Assembly: GCA_021495925.1 (NCBI GenBank)
Contig: JAKEKT010000116.1
Location: forward strand, 33,227-97,226
Reading direction: 5' to 3'
From: Diplodia intermedia
Lineage: Eukaryota > Ascomycota > Dothideomycetes > Botryosphaeriales > Botryosphaeriaceae
DNA: 64,000 nt
The translations under genes and the position numbers were made by a program. Below the pieces are notes generated by a model that worked only from the letters and a program-made list of their open reading frames with translations, ran no database searches and was not told where the DNA came from. Numbering within the stretch: the stretch's first letter is position 1; every line of letters begins with the position of its first letter. Below, in pieces: positions 22,031 through 32,763 of the stretch.

Positions 22031-23027
22031 TCACGAGTATGCCTGTCTGAAAGCAGTCTCTCCATTCAGTCCATAGGCCTCGGAGCTAGAGTCATGCACC
22101 GTAGCCCGCCTCATGTCTCTCACATACTTGCCCTCATAGTCGCCTGCAGTTGCCCTATGCATCACACACGTGTTGTCCCACATCACCAAGTCGCCGTCGT
22201 TCTCCCACTCAACCCTCAGCACGTACTTCGGCTGACAGGCATGTTCGTACAAATCCCGAACCAGCCTGTCGGACTCGGGCTTCTCCAAGCCCTCCACGTG
22301 ATGCACATGGCTGGCGATGTACAAGTTCCACCGCCCGCTCGGCTCGTGCTTCTGCACCAGCCGGTGCCTCCCGAACGGGTGGCTCTCGGGATCCACTCCG
22401 GCCAGCAGCTCCGGACAGGCCAGCTTCCGGCTGTGCATCAGCGAATGGCACGCGACATGGCCCGCCCCGACCAGCTCCTCCCGCCTCGGCTCGGGCAGGT
22501 CCGCGAACGCGGCGCGCGTGTCGGCGAACTCGGTGGCGCCGCCGGAGCCGGGCGGCGGCAGGCGGGCGGCGCGGAGCAGCGAGTGGGCGGCGCGGCGGCC
22601 GTTGAAGCTGGAGTCGATGTGGAAGAGGGCGTTGCCCTTGTTCATGGCGTGCCGGTGCGAGTCGAGCGGCGCGATGCTGCCGTCGGCCAGCAGGTTGGAC
22701 ACGTCGAAGAGTTGTTCCGTCGACAGTCGGTGCTGCTTGCCTTGCGCCGAGTAAGGGCGCACGTCGTCGAGTTCGCCGAAGCGCGAGGCAAAGTCGACAT
22801 GGCCGGCGTCGTCAAGGTTGGTCTTGCGGAAGACGAGGACGCCATACTGGTAGCTCCGTGAGCCGTCATGAACTGGTGAAGTGAATGCTCAGGTATACTT
22901 TTGCGATGGCGGCTTGAACTTCCGAGAAGACGTCTTCTGGAATAGGCTGCGAGAAGTCGATGCCGCGAACCTCTGCACCGAAAGTGGGATGCAGTTCAAT
23001 TATCTCCAGATGCTCCTTGTGAGGCAT
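22031..23027 (-). CDS. TauD/TfdA-family Fe(II)/2-oxoglutarate dioxygenase
   Basis: Exons 23027-22899 and 22846-22031, phase 0, give 314 residues. The 52-base intron was chosen because it rejoins IAKYGVLVFRK, the family's conserved early strand. The iron triad is visible as H119 and D121 in NALFHIDSSF and H273 in NTCVMHRATAGDY; arginines in YVRDMRRATVH fit the 2-oxoglutarate carboxylate site. Relatives are annotated as 2,4-D/taurine dioxygenases; in fungi the substrate is usually unknown (sulfonates, carboxylates or purines are possible). An ATG 45 bases further upstream is in frame but gives a non-conserved extension. It is divergent from WSS1 with no obvious functional link. Confidence 0.88.
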
Positions 23028-23556
23028 GGTGGTGTATTTTCTGAAAGTTGATGAAGGGCTGGGGTTAAGCACCTGTGGACAGCAGACACCAGGCCCTTAT
23101 ATATGCGCAAATGCGTAGGAAGACCCGAGTTGGCGGAGACGTTCCTTTCCCCTCATCTCCCCAGATAGCTGTATCCGTTAGCGTGATCGGGAATAGAGCA
23201 CACCCCGTCAACGGTAGCCAGAGTGGGGAAAGCCGAGCAGCCACAAGCGGGCAACGACTTCCACCACGACGTCATTGGCCGGCTGGGGTTAACGGGTATA
23301 AGCGACCCAAGGGTCTTTCACGCGAGACGCGTCTTACAACCTCACTCGCCAAAATCTTCCAATCGACATCACCCCTCTCTTTGGATCTCACCACCCCCGC
23401 ACTTCCACATTCCTCGTTCCCCCACGTCGACGCACCCCGCCCCGTAGATCAGCGCCAGTTCAATCGCCGACCAAAACCTCCCTCCAGCCGTCACCGGCAA
23501 CCTAGCAGCACCCGCACCAGTCACGAAGACACTCCCAAAGAGCACGCTTACCCGCC
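23028..23556. other. Divergent promoter between the dioxygenase and WSS1
   Basis: About 530 bases, with a C-rich WSS1 leader in the second half. No gene or recognised site. Confidence 0.5.
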
Positions 23557-24984
23557 ATGCCGCTCGGCTTCGAGCGGCTAAACGAGCGCGCCTCGCGGCC
23601 GAACGCGCTGATCAACTTCATCAAACCCCTACCCGGCAGCGGCGCCGCGACGGCGGAGCGCATCCTCAACCGGGTGGCGGCGCGGTGCTACCCGATCATG
23701 AAGGCCAACCACATCGCCGTCATGGCGCTCGAGGAGTACGCGCCGAACCCCGAGTTCGTCGGCCGCAACTTCAACGCCGGCGAGGTGATCCAGCTGGTCC
23801 TCAAGAGCCGGGACGGCCGCTGGCTCAGCGTCAAGCAGGTCGAGATGGTCATGATGCACGAGCTGGCACACTGCAAGCAGATGAACCATAGCAAGTTCTT
23901 TTGGGGCGTGAGGGACGCGTATGTGGCGGAGCTGAGGGGTTTGTGGACGAAGGGATACACTGGCGAAGGGCTGTGGGGGCGGGGAAGAGAGTTGGAGGGT
24001 GGTGATGTGGTCAATGAGGACGAGTTGGTTGATATTGTGGATGTGGAGAGCCTGTGCGGTGGCACATATCGGAGTAGGGGAAGGAAGAGGGGGAGAAGTG
24101 GCAAGGAGAAGCCGCAGTTGAGCCACGCAGAAAGGAGACAGCGTAGGATTCTGAAGAAGTTCGGTGCTGGTGGCACAGCTTTGGGAGCAGACGACACCGT
24201 CAAGTCCGAGCTGGAAGACGGCAAGAAAACGAAAGGCAAGGGCAAACCACGTGTGGCAAACAGTGCTAGAGGCAGGGAACTGCGAGCTGCCGCAGCGCTT
24301 GCGCGATTCGATCAGGTGAAGGAAGAGCCAAAGCAGGAGGCAGACATGTCTGACACAGAATCCGAGGATGACTATGACGACGGGGTAGATGGCCCTGCTG
24401 CTCTCGATTTCGATGGCAAAGAGATGAGAGACGATAAAGGCAACGGTCTCGTCAAGATTTGCGAAGACGAGGACCAAGATGATGCCAATGTCAAGCAAGA
24501 GATGGACGAGCTCAGGGAGCTACGCCAAGAAAAAATTACAAAGTTTACGAGGAAGCAAATGCGGTCCGAGGAAAACGCATCAGAGCTCATTGACCTATCA
24601 AAAGATAGCCCATCCCCGACGGAACCAGATCGGAAACCGGTTAAGAATAACGGATCTGATAAAAAGCCTGATTCCAGTTCCAAAACAAACAAACTGTCAA
24701 CAAGCATCAGGATCGCTCCTAAGCCGTCTGACTCAAAAGTCAGATCGAACAACAAGAACTCAGCTTCCTCATCTCAACCTTCCGCTAACATGGCATGTCC
24801 GATCTGCTCGTTGGTCAATGAGCAGAGTGCTTTGACCTGTGCTGCTTGCGCCAATGTGCTCAGGCCAAAAACCGTGGCCGGTGCCTGGAAGTGTAAGAGT
24901 CTGGCATGCCGTGGAGGAGCATACTTAAACGCTGGAGATTCGGCAATGTGCGGCGTATGCGGAGCAGCGAAAGGAGCGCAGTGA
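23557..24984 (+). CDS. WSS1: Wss1-type DNA-protein crosslink protease
   Basis: A single exon of 475 residues. The WLM domain fills about residues 1-150: MPLGFERLNERASRPNALIN, then the zincin motif HELAHCKQMNH with H101, E102, H105 and H111. The middle is acidic and low in complexity. SUMO-interaction-like motifs appear as VDIVDVESL and, following acidic sequence, ELIDLSKDSP. The C-terminus carries CPICSLVNEQSALTCAAC, a RanBP2-type zinc finger, and a second cysteine unit around WKCKSLACRGGAYLNAGDSA ending CGVCG. Wss1 degrades proteins covalently trapped on DNA, such as topoisomerase complexes, together with SUMO and Cdc48. All expected parts are present. Nuclear. Confidence 0.93.
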   Translation: MPLGFERLNERASRPNALINFIKPLPGSGAATAERILNRVAARCYPIMKANHIAVMALEEYAPNPEFVGRNFNAGEVIQLVLKSRDGRWLSVKQVEMVMMHELAHCKQMNHSKFFWGVRDAYVAELRGLWTKGYTGEGLWGRGRELEGGDVVNEDELVDIVDVESLCGGTYRSRGRKRGRSGKEKPQLSHAERRQRRILKKFGAGGTALGADDTVKSELEDGKKTKGKGKPRVANSARGRELRAAAALARFDQVKEEPKQEADMSDTESEDDYDDGVDGPAALDFDGKEMRDDKGNGLVKICEDEDQDDANVKQEMDELRELRQEKITKFTRKQMRSEENASELIDLSKDSPSPTEPDRKPVKNNGSDKKPDSSSKTNKLSTSIRIAPKPSDSKVRSNNKNSASSSQPSANMACPICSLVNEQSALTCAACANVLRPKTVAGAWKCKSLACRGGAYLNAGDSAMCGVCGAAKGAQ

Positions 24985-25475
24985 ACAGGAGTCCGCTGAT
25001 GAGGCTCACAATGTTGTATACCGGTATGTGGAAGTCTACAGGAATAGTTTCAAGGCGAAGAGATGCGCCTGCAACACGCGTCGTAAGCGCAAGAAACGAC
25101 AAATTCCCTATGAGATTGTGAAGTAATACGGCTCCCTGTGTAAGAGGACCTCTGTCTTGCCGCATATGCAAGCAATTTCGACACCGCTTCATTGCTTGCG
25201 GCCAAGTGATTAATAGAACAGTAGGGGAGATAGTGGCGTCTTAGTCTTTGGTACTGGAGGCGTCGTTGCCTATACTCATGTAGCTCAAAAAGCCGCGATC
25301 ATCATTTGCATGGGAGCATCATTTCTACCATGAACATGGGGAATCAAATTTTGGTGAAACAGATCCAGTTTATAATCAATTTTCTAATACAGTGAGGGTC
25401 TCAAATACTCGAGCTGACAAAGCTCACTTACCTTCGATCGATGTTGCATATTGTGCCCGAGACTGACGGAATGCT
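24985..25475. other. Intergenic region between convergent WSS1 and the cysteine-rich repeat gene
   Basis: About 490 bases between two 3' ends. Nothing recognisable is seen. Confidence 0.55.
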
Positions 25476-25754
25476 CTACAAGTCCCACTCACAGCAGCCC
25501 TCCATGCCGGGGCAATGCCCGCAGCCTGTAGTAGGGCACTCCTCGTAGTCGCCGGAATTGGTATTGGTACACTGACAGCAGATCCAGGTGATCGGCTTCT
25601 GGTCCTTGGTTTCGGGGAAGAAGTCCCACTCACAGCATCCCTCCATACCGGGGCAGTGTCCGCAGCCTGCGGTGGGGCACTCCTCATGATCGCCGGAGTT
25701 AGTGTTGCAGCACTGGCAGCACACCCAGGTCATAGGCCTGTTATCCGTAGCCAT
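25476..25754 (-). CDS. Small cysteine-rich protein made of two tandem copies
   Basis: A single exon of 92 residues with 17 cysteines. It consists of two nearly identical units of about 40 residues. Each unit begins TWVCCQC or TWICCQC, continues NTNSGD(H/Y)EECPT, then GCGHCPGMEGCCEWD, and the two are joined by the short linker FFPETKDQKPI. CxxC-like pairs spaced across each unit suggest metal binding (zinc) or a disulfide-rich fold. There is no signal peptide after MATDNRPM, so intracellular zinc binding is more likely than secretion. A TATA-like ATATATAAAT lies upstream near 25870-25880. I do not recognise a named family. Confidence 0.75.
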   Translation of the reverse strand: MATDNRPMTWVCCQCCNTNSGDHEECPTAGCGHCPGMEGCCEWDFFPETKDQKPITWICCQCTNTNSGDYEECPTTGCGHCPGMEGCCEWDL

Positions 25755-26653
25755 GGCTGTTGGAAGGAAGTTAGGGGGTGCTGGGCTGGTCAAGTCTGTA
25801 AAGATTGGAGCGTTTAGGGCTGAAGACTGGAAGCTGGTGGTGTGAGGAGTTGGAGCGAGGTTACTTCTGTATTTATATATTCCCAGTGGTAACGTGTACA
25901 ATGAAATGTCCATTCAGGATACAATTCTTTTGTCGGAATATGTCTCAGCCACCTGAACAAGGGCAAGGCTCATTCTGGCCGCGACAAGAATGACTGGATG
26001 AAAGAGACAAAGAAAACAAGGAGAAGAAGTATCAATGCGACGGCAGCCCTGACCGCAACCTGCAAAGTTGCATCTCCAGCCTGCAAGGATCGACGAATAT
26101 CAGAGAGGAAAGGAATTGATCAGCCAATTCACTATCTGAAGATGCGTATTGCTGGATGCGCACCTGCAGGTCATATGTGGACAGGAACAGAAAGGACAAA
26201 ATCCCTTGTTTCCCCTGCACTTCTTGCGTCGATAGTTTGCAAAAAAAAAAAAAAAAAGATGGCTACGAACATTCAGCATGAACCCAATTGGGATGTCTGG
26301 CTTTCATCTTGGCCTGCATCCTTTTTATACGAGTAACATGGGCAAGACAGAACGTAGAGGAATTCGCAGCGAGATGTCACAGCATTTTCACCTTTGAAAA
26401 TCTGCAAAGAAGAATTGAGTCCGCTATACTCGCTACATGTGGTCACTGAATGAGCAGAGAAAAGAAGTTTGTGATATGCAGATAGAGCACTTGCTGCTCC
26501 TTGCCATCCCGCATCAATCGTCGTCCAAGACCTTTCCCGATATTGCATCCCCATCGAAATTCCAGTCTTGCATCCCTTGGTATCACATCCCCAATCGACC
26601 CCAGTTTGGATATTTTACCCCGTTCCCCGGTCCAGGCTGTCACGCCCGCCGGC
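25755..26653. other. Intergenic region with a poly(A) run
   Basis: It holds the promoter of the cysteine-rich gene at its left end, a run of about 17 A near 26240 and the 3' flank of the mitochondrial membrane protein gene. No gene is supported. Confidence 0.55.
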
Positions 26654-27350
26654 TTATTTCTTGACAGACTTGTCCACCTTGCTCTCCATGACTCGGACGT
26701 AGCTTTCTATCCTCTGGACAGCAGACTGCAGGGCCTACACGATGGGAGAAATCTGCGTTAGCGAACAGCCTTCGTACACTCGTCGGTTGCCCCGTCTAGA
26801 AAGTGCTCTCTGGCGGCACCCGTTCGCCCCACCGCCGGAATAGCCGAGGTATGCAATGCCCGGCCCAGCGGCTTCATCTCCCACACAACCTCCAATCGAG
26901 CAATGTTGTATCCATTGAAAGGAGGAAAATAAGAGAAAGGAGGAGGGAGGAAACGTACGTAGATGTCCTCCTGAAGCAGCTGGTTCGCGAGCTTGTACTC
27001 GTCCATGACATAGTAGTACATTCCGGCTCCAGCAGTGACGGAGCCCGTCAAGAAGCCGAAGATGCTACAACACCGTTCACGTTAGCTAAACTGCGTCCAT
27101 TGGGTCGTTGTGCCCGTCGTGCTCGTAGGCGGCGGCGGCGTCGTTGCTACAAGCGGTGTGTGTGGCATGTGGTGTGACATGTAGAAGTTGAGACTCACGT
27201 CGCTCTGAACGCGCCAACTGGCTTCTTCTGCGGCAGAGCACCGGCCTGCGTCTCGAGCAGGCGCGCCGACGTCTGGAAGCTGCGGCGCGGAAGGGCGGGA
27301 GCGGCGGTGCGGAGGAGGGTGGAGGCGGCGCGGCGGGAGCAGAAGGCCAT
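26654..27350 (-). CDS. Small mitochondrial inner-membrane protein, conserved in filamentous fungi
   Basis: Exons 27350-27199, 27064-26959 and 26734-26654 give 112 residues. The N-terminus MAFCSRRAASTLLRTAAPAL with RRSFQTSARLLETQAG is a typical mitochondrial presequence with cleavage-like context. A membrane stretch IFGFLTGSVTAGAGMYYYV is followed by DEYKLANQLLQEDIY and a short coiled-coil ALQSAVQRIESYVRVMESKV ending DKSVKK. The second intron, about 224 bases, is long for this window, but skipping it rejoins QEDIYALQSAV naturally. The layout resembles unnamed fungal proteins of similar size; no specific complex can be assigned. Confidence 0.75.
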
Positions 27351-28041
27351 TGTTGATGCTGTGGATGGAGCACGTCGGTCGGGTGGGTGATAATTGGCGA
27401 GCGCGAAGCTTGCGGCGGTGGGCGGGTTGATGGAGGAGGCGGCGGATGTCGTGGTTTGCCGAAGGCGCGCGTGAAGAGGGGCGTGCGGGTGGGCGGGTTG
27501 GGCGGACGGTGGGTTTGTTGCTAATTGCGCCTAGCTGGTTGGCTGGGAGGGAACGCACAGCTCTCGCTCGGCGAGACGGTAGGATGTGGGGATGGCAGGT
27601 TGGTGGTTGCGCGCTCTGGGGATGGGGGCAGCCGGGCTGCTAGTGACGATGGCATGAGCTGTCCAAGCTCCCTAGGGCCCTGCCGTGCCGCGACGCGCTT
27701 GCGCTTTCGGCTACCGCTCGGATATTGCGCCCACGGACGTCATCCAGCGGGGCATGGCTGCCGGCCGCGTCGCTTTAGTATCTAAGGCTTCGAGCAGTGT
27801 GCATGCAGTTCTAAATAGAGCGTATGAGCTTTCATGTTGCTTCGCGGTCGCAGACCACCGCTGCTTGTGTCCTAGATATCCTGTACGCCGGCAATCCAAT
27901 TTCCTTGCAAGAGGTGTGACCTCCACTCCGAATCTTGCTCTAAATCAAATAACTAATCCTCCAGAAGGGAACAAATGGCAAAACATTCAACGGTCGCTGA
28001 AAGGGAATAGACAGTATACACATACGAGTGGCGGGTCATCA
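27351..28041. other. Intergenic region between the mitochondrial protein gene and the carrier gene
   Basis: The region between the start of one minus-strand gene and the end of the next. GC-rich near 27400-27650. No gene or RNA is recognised. Confidence 0.5.
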
Positions 28042-29205
28042 TCATTTCACAGTGATAGGGGCAACTTTCTTCACCTGCTCCGACACCTGAGGTGCCGCCT
28101 TGGCTGCTTTCTCGGCGAGGATTGCAGCCGCCTTCTTCAGCTGCTCTTCGCGCACCTTCCTGACATAGCGGAAGAGGACAATGAACGAGAGCTCCACGCG
28201 CTCCTTGGTCATCATCAAGAAGCCCTGTACCAACAGCCCTTTGAGGATTTGGGGACCGATGCCCTTGAACAAGCCAAGCGGGCCTTCATGCTCAATAATG
28301 AAAGCCATGACTTCAATAAACGTCTTGAAGGGCTTTCCTTGGCGCGCCGGCGGGGGCTTCGACTGAAGGCCGACCTTAGCGACAATCAATGGCTGGGTAG
28401 CAATGGTAGCCAGCATTTTGGAAAGAGAACCGAGCACTGAGTGGTGGTGGTTAGTACCATTTACCGCATCGACCCTGGCAGCGAGACTCACAGAAGGACT
28501 CCCAAGGTTTCAGGTTGGACTTTCCGGGGAAAAGAGCCTCCCTTAGCCTCTGATATGCTCCATAGGTGATGGCTGGGTTCACAACCAGAACCAAGCTGGC
28601 CTTGAGTCCTCTCCAGAGGCCGGTCCATCCATCCTCGCCCGCGATGATTTCGCGCCCGGTGTCCATCAAGCCCTTCCGCTCATCCTTGGCTTGGGTCTGT
28701 TGTCTTGTCGTGACCACGGCGACGGGAATAGTAAACATTTGTGCGACAGCACCGGCAATGGCTCCCAGGCCAAGTTCCACGGCCGTACCAGGGGTCTTGG
28801 GGACCTTTTGGCTGGAGAGATATAGAGTCCGCACGACAGTGTACCAGTAGAAGTAGGCGAAGTTGGTGGAGGCGACACCGAGCAGCGAGCCAGGCATGCC
28901 GTTATAGAGTCCAGCGAGGCCGTCATCGTTCACGATCTTCGTAATGGCGTCCCAAGTGGAGGTGTAGTGCTGGCCGTCGGCAGGGTTGCTGGCGCTGTCG
29001 GCAGATTTGGTCTGCTTGACCTGTACCTGAAGACGGGTCTTGACGCTGCGACCTGGTCAGTATGGGCGCATATCTGGGTCCCGAAGTCGGGTCCAACTTA
29101 CATGTCGAGCGGGTAGACGAGCGCGTTCGCAACCACGGCGCCGGCGGAACCGGCAACGGCATAGCCCCACGGAGGGAGCGGAGCGACCTTTGACTGACCT
29201 GCCAT
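28042..29205 (-). CDS. Peroxisomal adenine nucleotide carrier of the PMP47/Ant1 type
   Basis: Exons 29205-29102, 29045-28492 and 28436-28042 give 350 residues. It is a mitochondrial-carrier-fold protein with three repeats: the first signature PLDIVKTRLQ is rebuilt across the first splice, the second reads IPVAVVTTRQQ and the third QPLIVAKVGLQSK, with GLAGLYNGM, GWTGLWRGL and GPLGLFKGI as the matching second-half motifs. The order, the repeat 2 deviation and the long Lys/Ala-rich C-terminal tail resemble Pmp47 and Ant1, which import ATP into peroxisomes for fatty-acid activation. A mitochondrial carrier is a less likely alternative. Confidence 0.85.
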
Positions 29206-29952
29206 TGTTACGGCCTGCGCGCGGCGTTAGGGAAAAGGATAGCACTGGAGAGGGCCAACGCTCGACCGGTGGAACAACGGCGGCGCAAGGACGGATATGA
29301 AGGGGAGGTCAAGAGGCCAGGCACTAGGGCAGCATGACAGAAAAAGGGGAGAAAAGTGGAAAAGGTGGACAATTTGCAGAGGAAAAGCGCGAGAGGGTGG
29401 TGTAGGCCATTACGCCTTGTAGATCACGACGGCGGGCAGCCCGCACATGGAGCTCACGGCCGAAGACGACCGACTGCACCTCGGCTCAGTAACGGCCACG
29501 GGCCAGGCGCGGCGAGAAAGCGGGCCTAGCGCCATCAGATTAGATGCGTGCGGTCCGATTCTGCGCCGATGCTTGCACGAGTCATGCAGCTGCGCCACAG
29601 AGCCTCGAGTCAGCCGCAGCGCCTGGTTGGACATCAACACTCCTTCTCCAGACGGCCCCTCATCCCGCCCTGGCATTTTTGAACGGGCAGGTGCCGAGCG
29701 TGGCAATGGCCTGAGGCTGCACATGTGTGGATCTCCCCGCGTCCTGCTGTTTCCGTTTCCTGCCCACCACCATCGCCCCTTCCCTTCCCCAAGGCGATAG
29801 GGCTGAAACCGAAGGTACCGGCGCAGGTCGGCAGCCACTTGGACCTCCTTCCCTTGGTGTTGCTCGGCGCCCAATCATGACATAATTTACCCACCGCTCC
29901 TCCCTCTCATTCCCGTCGGCTCCGTTCCTCTGCTCTCACCTTCTCCACCATC
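29206..29952. other. Divergent promoter between the carrier and the PalB-like gene
   Basis: About 750 bases. A GCCAGG motif (matching the PacC core GCCARG) occurs at 29512-29517, with others nearby on both strands, but this 6-mer is common by chance. No gene is seen. Confidence 0.5.
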
Positions 29953-32763
29953 ATGGCCAGCCAGCAGGCGCGCATCTCGGCCATGACGGCCGAAGTGGAG
30001 GCGCTCCGGTCGCGCATCGCAGGCGCCCCGACCCGTGATGAAGCCCTAGAGCTCGCGATCCAAGCTGCTGAGCTTTGTATGCGGGCTCTGAAAGTTGCCA
30101 CTGACAAGCGCCAGAAAGCAGACCTGAGCTCGCACTGCCAAACGCTCCTCACCGAGGCTGAGCGTATCAAGAAGTCGCCTGAATGGTCAGCAGCAGCCCT
30201 TCCAAACATCTCGTCGCTCAGTCTGGATCCCACTCCGTCATCTACACTACAGCAATCTAAGGCCGTATCGCCCCTTCACCTGACAATTCAGAAGCCCCCG
30301 AAAATCAGGCCGGAGCCCGTTTCGGATCGAGCGCTCCCTACGTCTGAGCAAATCTTGTTGCTGAAGAGCTCGAAGATCAATGGTTCAGCTTTTCCTCCGT
30401 GGAAAGACGACCCTACTCCGGCCGAATTCGTGCTGAAGCCAGGCGAGGCCCCCTTTGTGGATGACGTTGAGCTCCGTCTTTCCTCAGCTCAGCTGAACTC
30501 CTTCGATAGCTGGAAGCGTGCCAAGGATGCTTTGCCACCGCCAGCCTGGGCAGTGGCAGTCACTGACACTGCCAAGACCGGCCCCACGATGATCAAGGAG
30601 AATCGTAATGACCTGGTGCAGGATGCCGCAACTGACTGCTCCGTCGTCGCCGGTCTCATCGCTGGCACTGCCCGGGTCGAGCGGGGAAAAGAACAGCTTC
30701 TTTCTAACTACCTTTGGCCTTACGACTACTCTGGCGGCGTGCCGCTTCTCTCTGAGAACGGCAAGTACGTCTTCCGAATGAATTTCAACGGCTGTTGGCG
30801 GAAAGTAGTCGTAGACGATCATCTACCCGTGTCGAGAACCAGCCGCATGCTGCATGTCCTCGATCGCCAAAACCCTTCGCTGTTGTGGCCTGCGCTTTTG
30901 GAGAAGGCCTATCTCAAAGTCCGCGGAGGATATGACTTCCCGGGCAGCAGCTCCTGCACTGACCTCTGGACCCTCTGCGGTTGGATTCCTGAGCAGATTT
31001 ACCTTCCAGAAGCTGACATTATTCCCCACGAACTGTGGGACAGACTTTTCAAGTCTTTCGGATATGGCGATATCCTAATGACCGTCGGTACCGGTAACAT
31101 GAGCCGGCGGGCCGAGAAGGAGTTGGGACTCGAAAGTCAACATGACTACGCTGTCCTTGACTTGAAAGAGAAAAACGGCGAAAAGAAGCTCCTCCTGAAG
31201 AATCCTTGGGCGGAAGGGACTGGATGGCGGAGTGCGCGTCGGCCATCATACACTACCGAGGACGATGCTCCAGGAACCTCGATAGATCCGGACGAACAGA
31301 ACCTCGCGCCAGGCACGTTCTGGATCAGCCTCGAACAAGTCTTCCAGAACTTTGAAAATGTGTACGTCAATTGGAACCCTGCTCTGTTCCGCTACAGGCA
31401 GGATATCCATTTCCAATGGGACCTGGCTTCTTCTCGCCATGTTCCGGGTTGTCTCGTTGATAATCCACAATTTTCCTTGAAAGTCGAAGGCGGGGAGCCA
31501 GTTTGGCTTCTACTTTCCCGACACTTCAAGGATACAGAAGTCGGCGGTAGGAACGGAGGCGGACCACCTCAGCGAAGTGCAACGGCGACTCCTGGTGTGA
31601 TCTCTGGTGCAGACAGTGGATACTTTTCTCGCCTATCCCCAGAGACGAGCCAGACGAGGTCGGAATCGTCCGCTCATGGTGACCTTGCCCATGGCTACAT
31701 CAGTCTCTACATCTTCGACGAGGGTGGAAATCGCGTATACACGAGCGTGGATGCCTTGGAGAGCGATGCGTTTGTGAGCAGCCCGCAGATGCTCCTCAAG
31801 TGGAAGAACCCTTCCAAGTCAACATATACCGTGGTCGTCGAGCAGATGGAGCTTCCATCTGACGCATACACTTTCACCCTGTCCGCATTCTCTCCCAAGC
31901 GCGTATTTTTCGACCGCGCGATAGAGAAGCACGATCACAGCACGAAGCTAAAGTCACGGTGGAACAAAGGCACCAGCGGGGGCAACCTGCAAAGCCCGGA
32001 CTTCTGCAAGAACCCGCAGTTCAAGCTCAGCGTACCACAGGCCACATCTCTGGCTGTGCTCCTGCAGGTACCGGACGAGTCGGTCAAGGCCAATGTCGTC
32101 GTGCTGCATGGAAAGGGAAAGAGAGTGCCCGCTGTCAAAAGCCGCGACATAGTGGTTACCTCGGGGCTCTATAAGAAACACTGCGCATATGCAGAGATGC
32201 AGAACGTGGACCCGGGCGTGTACACGATTGCTTGCTCGACGTTTGAAAGCCGGCAAGAAGCGAGCTTCGAGCTCCGAGTGGATAGCGACGTTCGCTGCCA
32301 GTTGACACCAATCGCCCAAGAAGGAGCTGGCATGCTCTCGATGCAGCTGGCACAAGCGTGCTTCAGCCCTGCAATCAACCGGATTGCAGCACCGGTAGTG
32401 CCGCGCAAACTCGTTCGCGTCAAGATTGTCGCGAAGTTCGTGCGGGCCTTTGGTACTTACGACGCTCCCGGGTTCCAGGCACGGACGCGCAGCCCACTTC
32501 GGGTAACGCTGGAGATCGGACGCGGACCGGATCGCCGGATTCTGATCTCTAGCTCGGGCGGCGAGTACAGCGATGCGGAGGGTGGTGTCCGCACCGAGGA
32601 GGTGGACCTCAGGCCAGACATGTTCCAGCAGGGCGACATGTGGCTTGTCCTGGACAGGCTGAGCGGAACGACGGCGGGATGCTCGGAGTACTACTCGGTC
32701 GAGCTGTTTTGCGACAGCACGAACGGGGTGACGGTGGGCGTATGGCGGGGCTGGGACGCGTAG
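29953..32763 (+). CDS. palB: Calpain-like protease of the PalB/Rim13 type
   Basis: A single exon of 936 residues. An MIT-like helical N-terminus (residues 1-75) is followed by a calpain domain with the triad C229 in VQDAATDCSVVAG, H397 in LESQHDYAVLDL and N417 in LLLKNPWAEGTGW. The domain also shows YDFPGSSSCTDLWTLCGWIP. C-terminal calpain domain III-like units fill the rest. PalB/Rim13 is recruited to ESCRT-III at endosomes and clips the transcription factor PacC/Rim101 in the alkaline pH response. All key residues are present and the length fits. A Ser/Thr-rich spacer near residues 530-575 is less conserved. Confidence 0.92.
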   Translation: MASQQARISAMTAEVEALRSRIAGAPTRDEALELAIQAAELCMRALKVATDKRQKADLSSHCQTLLTEAERIKKSPEWSAAALPNISSLSLDPTPSSTLQQSKAVSPLHLTIQKPPKIRPEPVSDRALPTSEQILLLKSSKINGSAFPPWKDDPTPAEFVLKPGEAPFVDDVELRLSSAQLNSFDSWKRAKDALPPPAWAVAVTDTAKTGPTMIKENRNDLVQDAATDCSVVAGLIAGTARVERGKEQLLSNYLWPYDYSGGVPLLSENGKYVFRMNFNGCWRKVVVDDHLPVSRTSRMLHVLDRQNPSLLWPALLEKAYLKVRGGYDFPGSSSCTDLWTLCGWIPEQIYLPEADIIPHELWDRLFKSFGYGDILMTVGTGNMSRRAEKELGLESQHDYAVLDLKEKNGEKKLLLKNPWAEGTGWRSARRPSYTTEDDAPGTSIDPDEQNLAPGTFWISLEQVFQNFENVYVNWNPALFRYRQDIHFQWDLASSRHVPGCLVDNPQFSLKVEGGEPVWLLLSRHFKDTEVGGRNGGGPPQRSATATPGVISGADSGYFSRLSPETSQTRSESSAHGDLAHGYISLYIFDEGGNRVYTSVDALESDAFVSSPQMLLKWKNPSKSTYTVVVEQMELPSDAYTFTLSAFSPKRVFFDRAIEKHDHSTKLKSRWNKGTSGGNLQSPDFCKNPQFKLSVPQATSLAVLLQVPDESVKANVVVLHGKGKRVPAVKSRDIVVTSGLYKKHCAYAEMQNVDPGVYTIACSTFESRQEASFELRVDSDVRCQLTPIAQEGAGMLSMQLAQACFSPAINRIAAPVVPRKLVRVKIVAKFVRAFGTYDAPGFQARTRSPLRVTLEIGRGPDRRILISSSGGEYSDAEGGVRTEEVDLRPDMFQQGDMWLVLDRLSGTTAGCSEYYSVELFCDSTNGVTVGVWRGWDA

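Noticed and set aside
21488..22861. A 457-codon plus-strand open frame
   Set aside because: From 22031 on it is the antisense of the dioxygenase gene, which has intact catalytic motifs; the remaining part has no recognisable domain.
29206..29952. PacC sites controlling palB
   Set aside because: GCCARG is a short motif expected several times by chance in this length; no clustering stands out.
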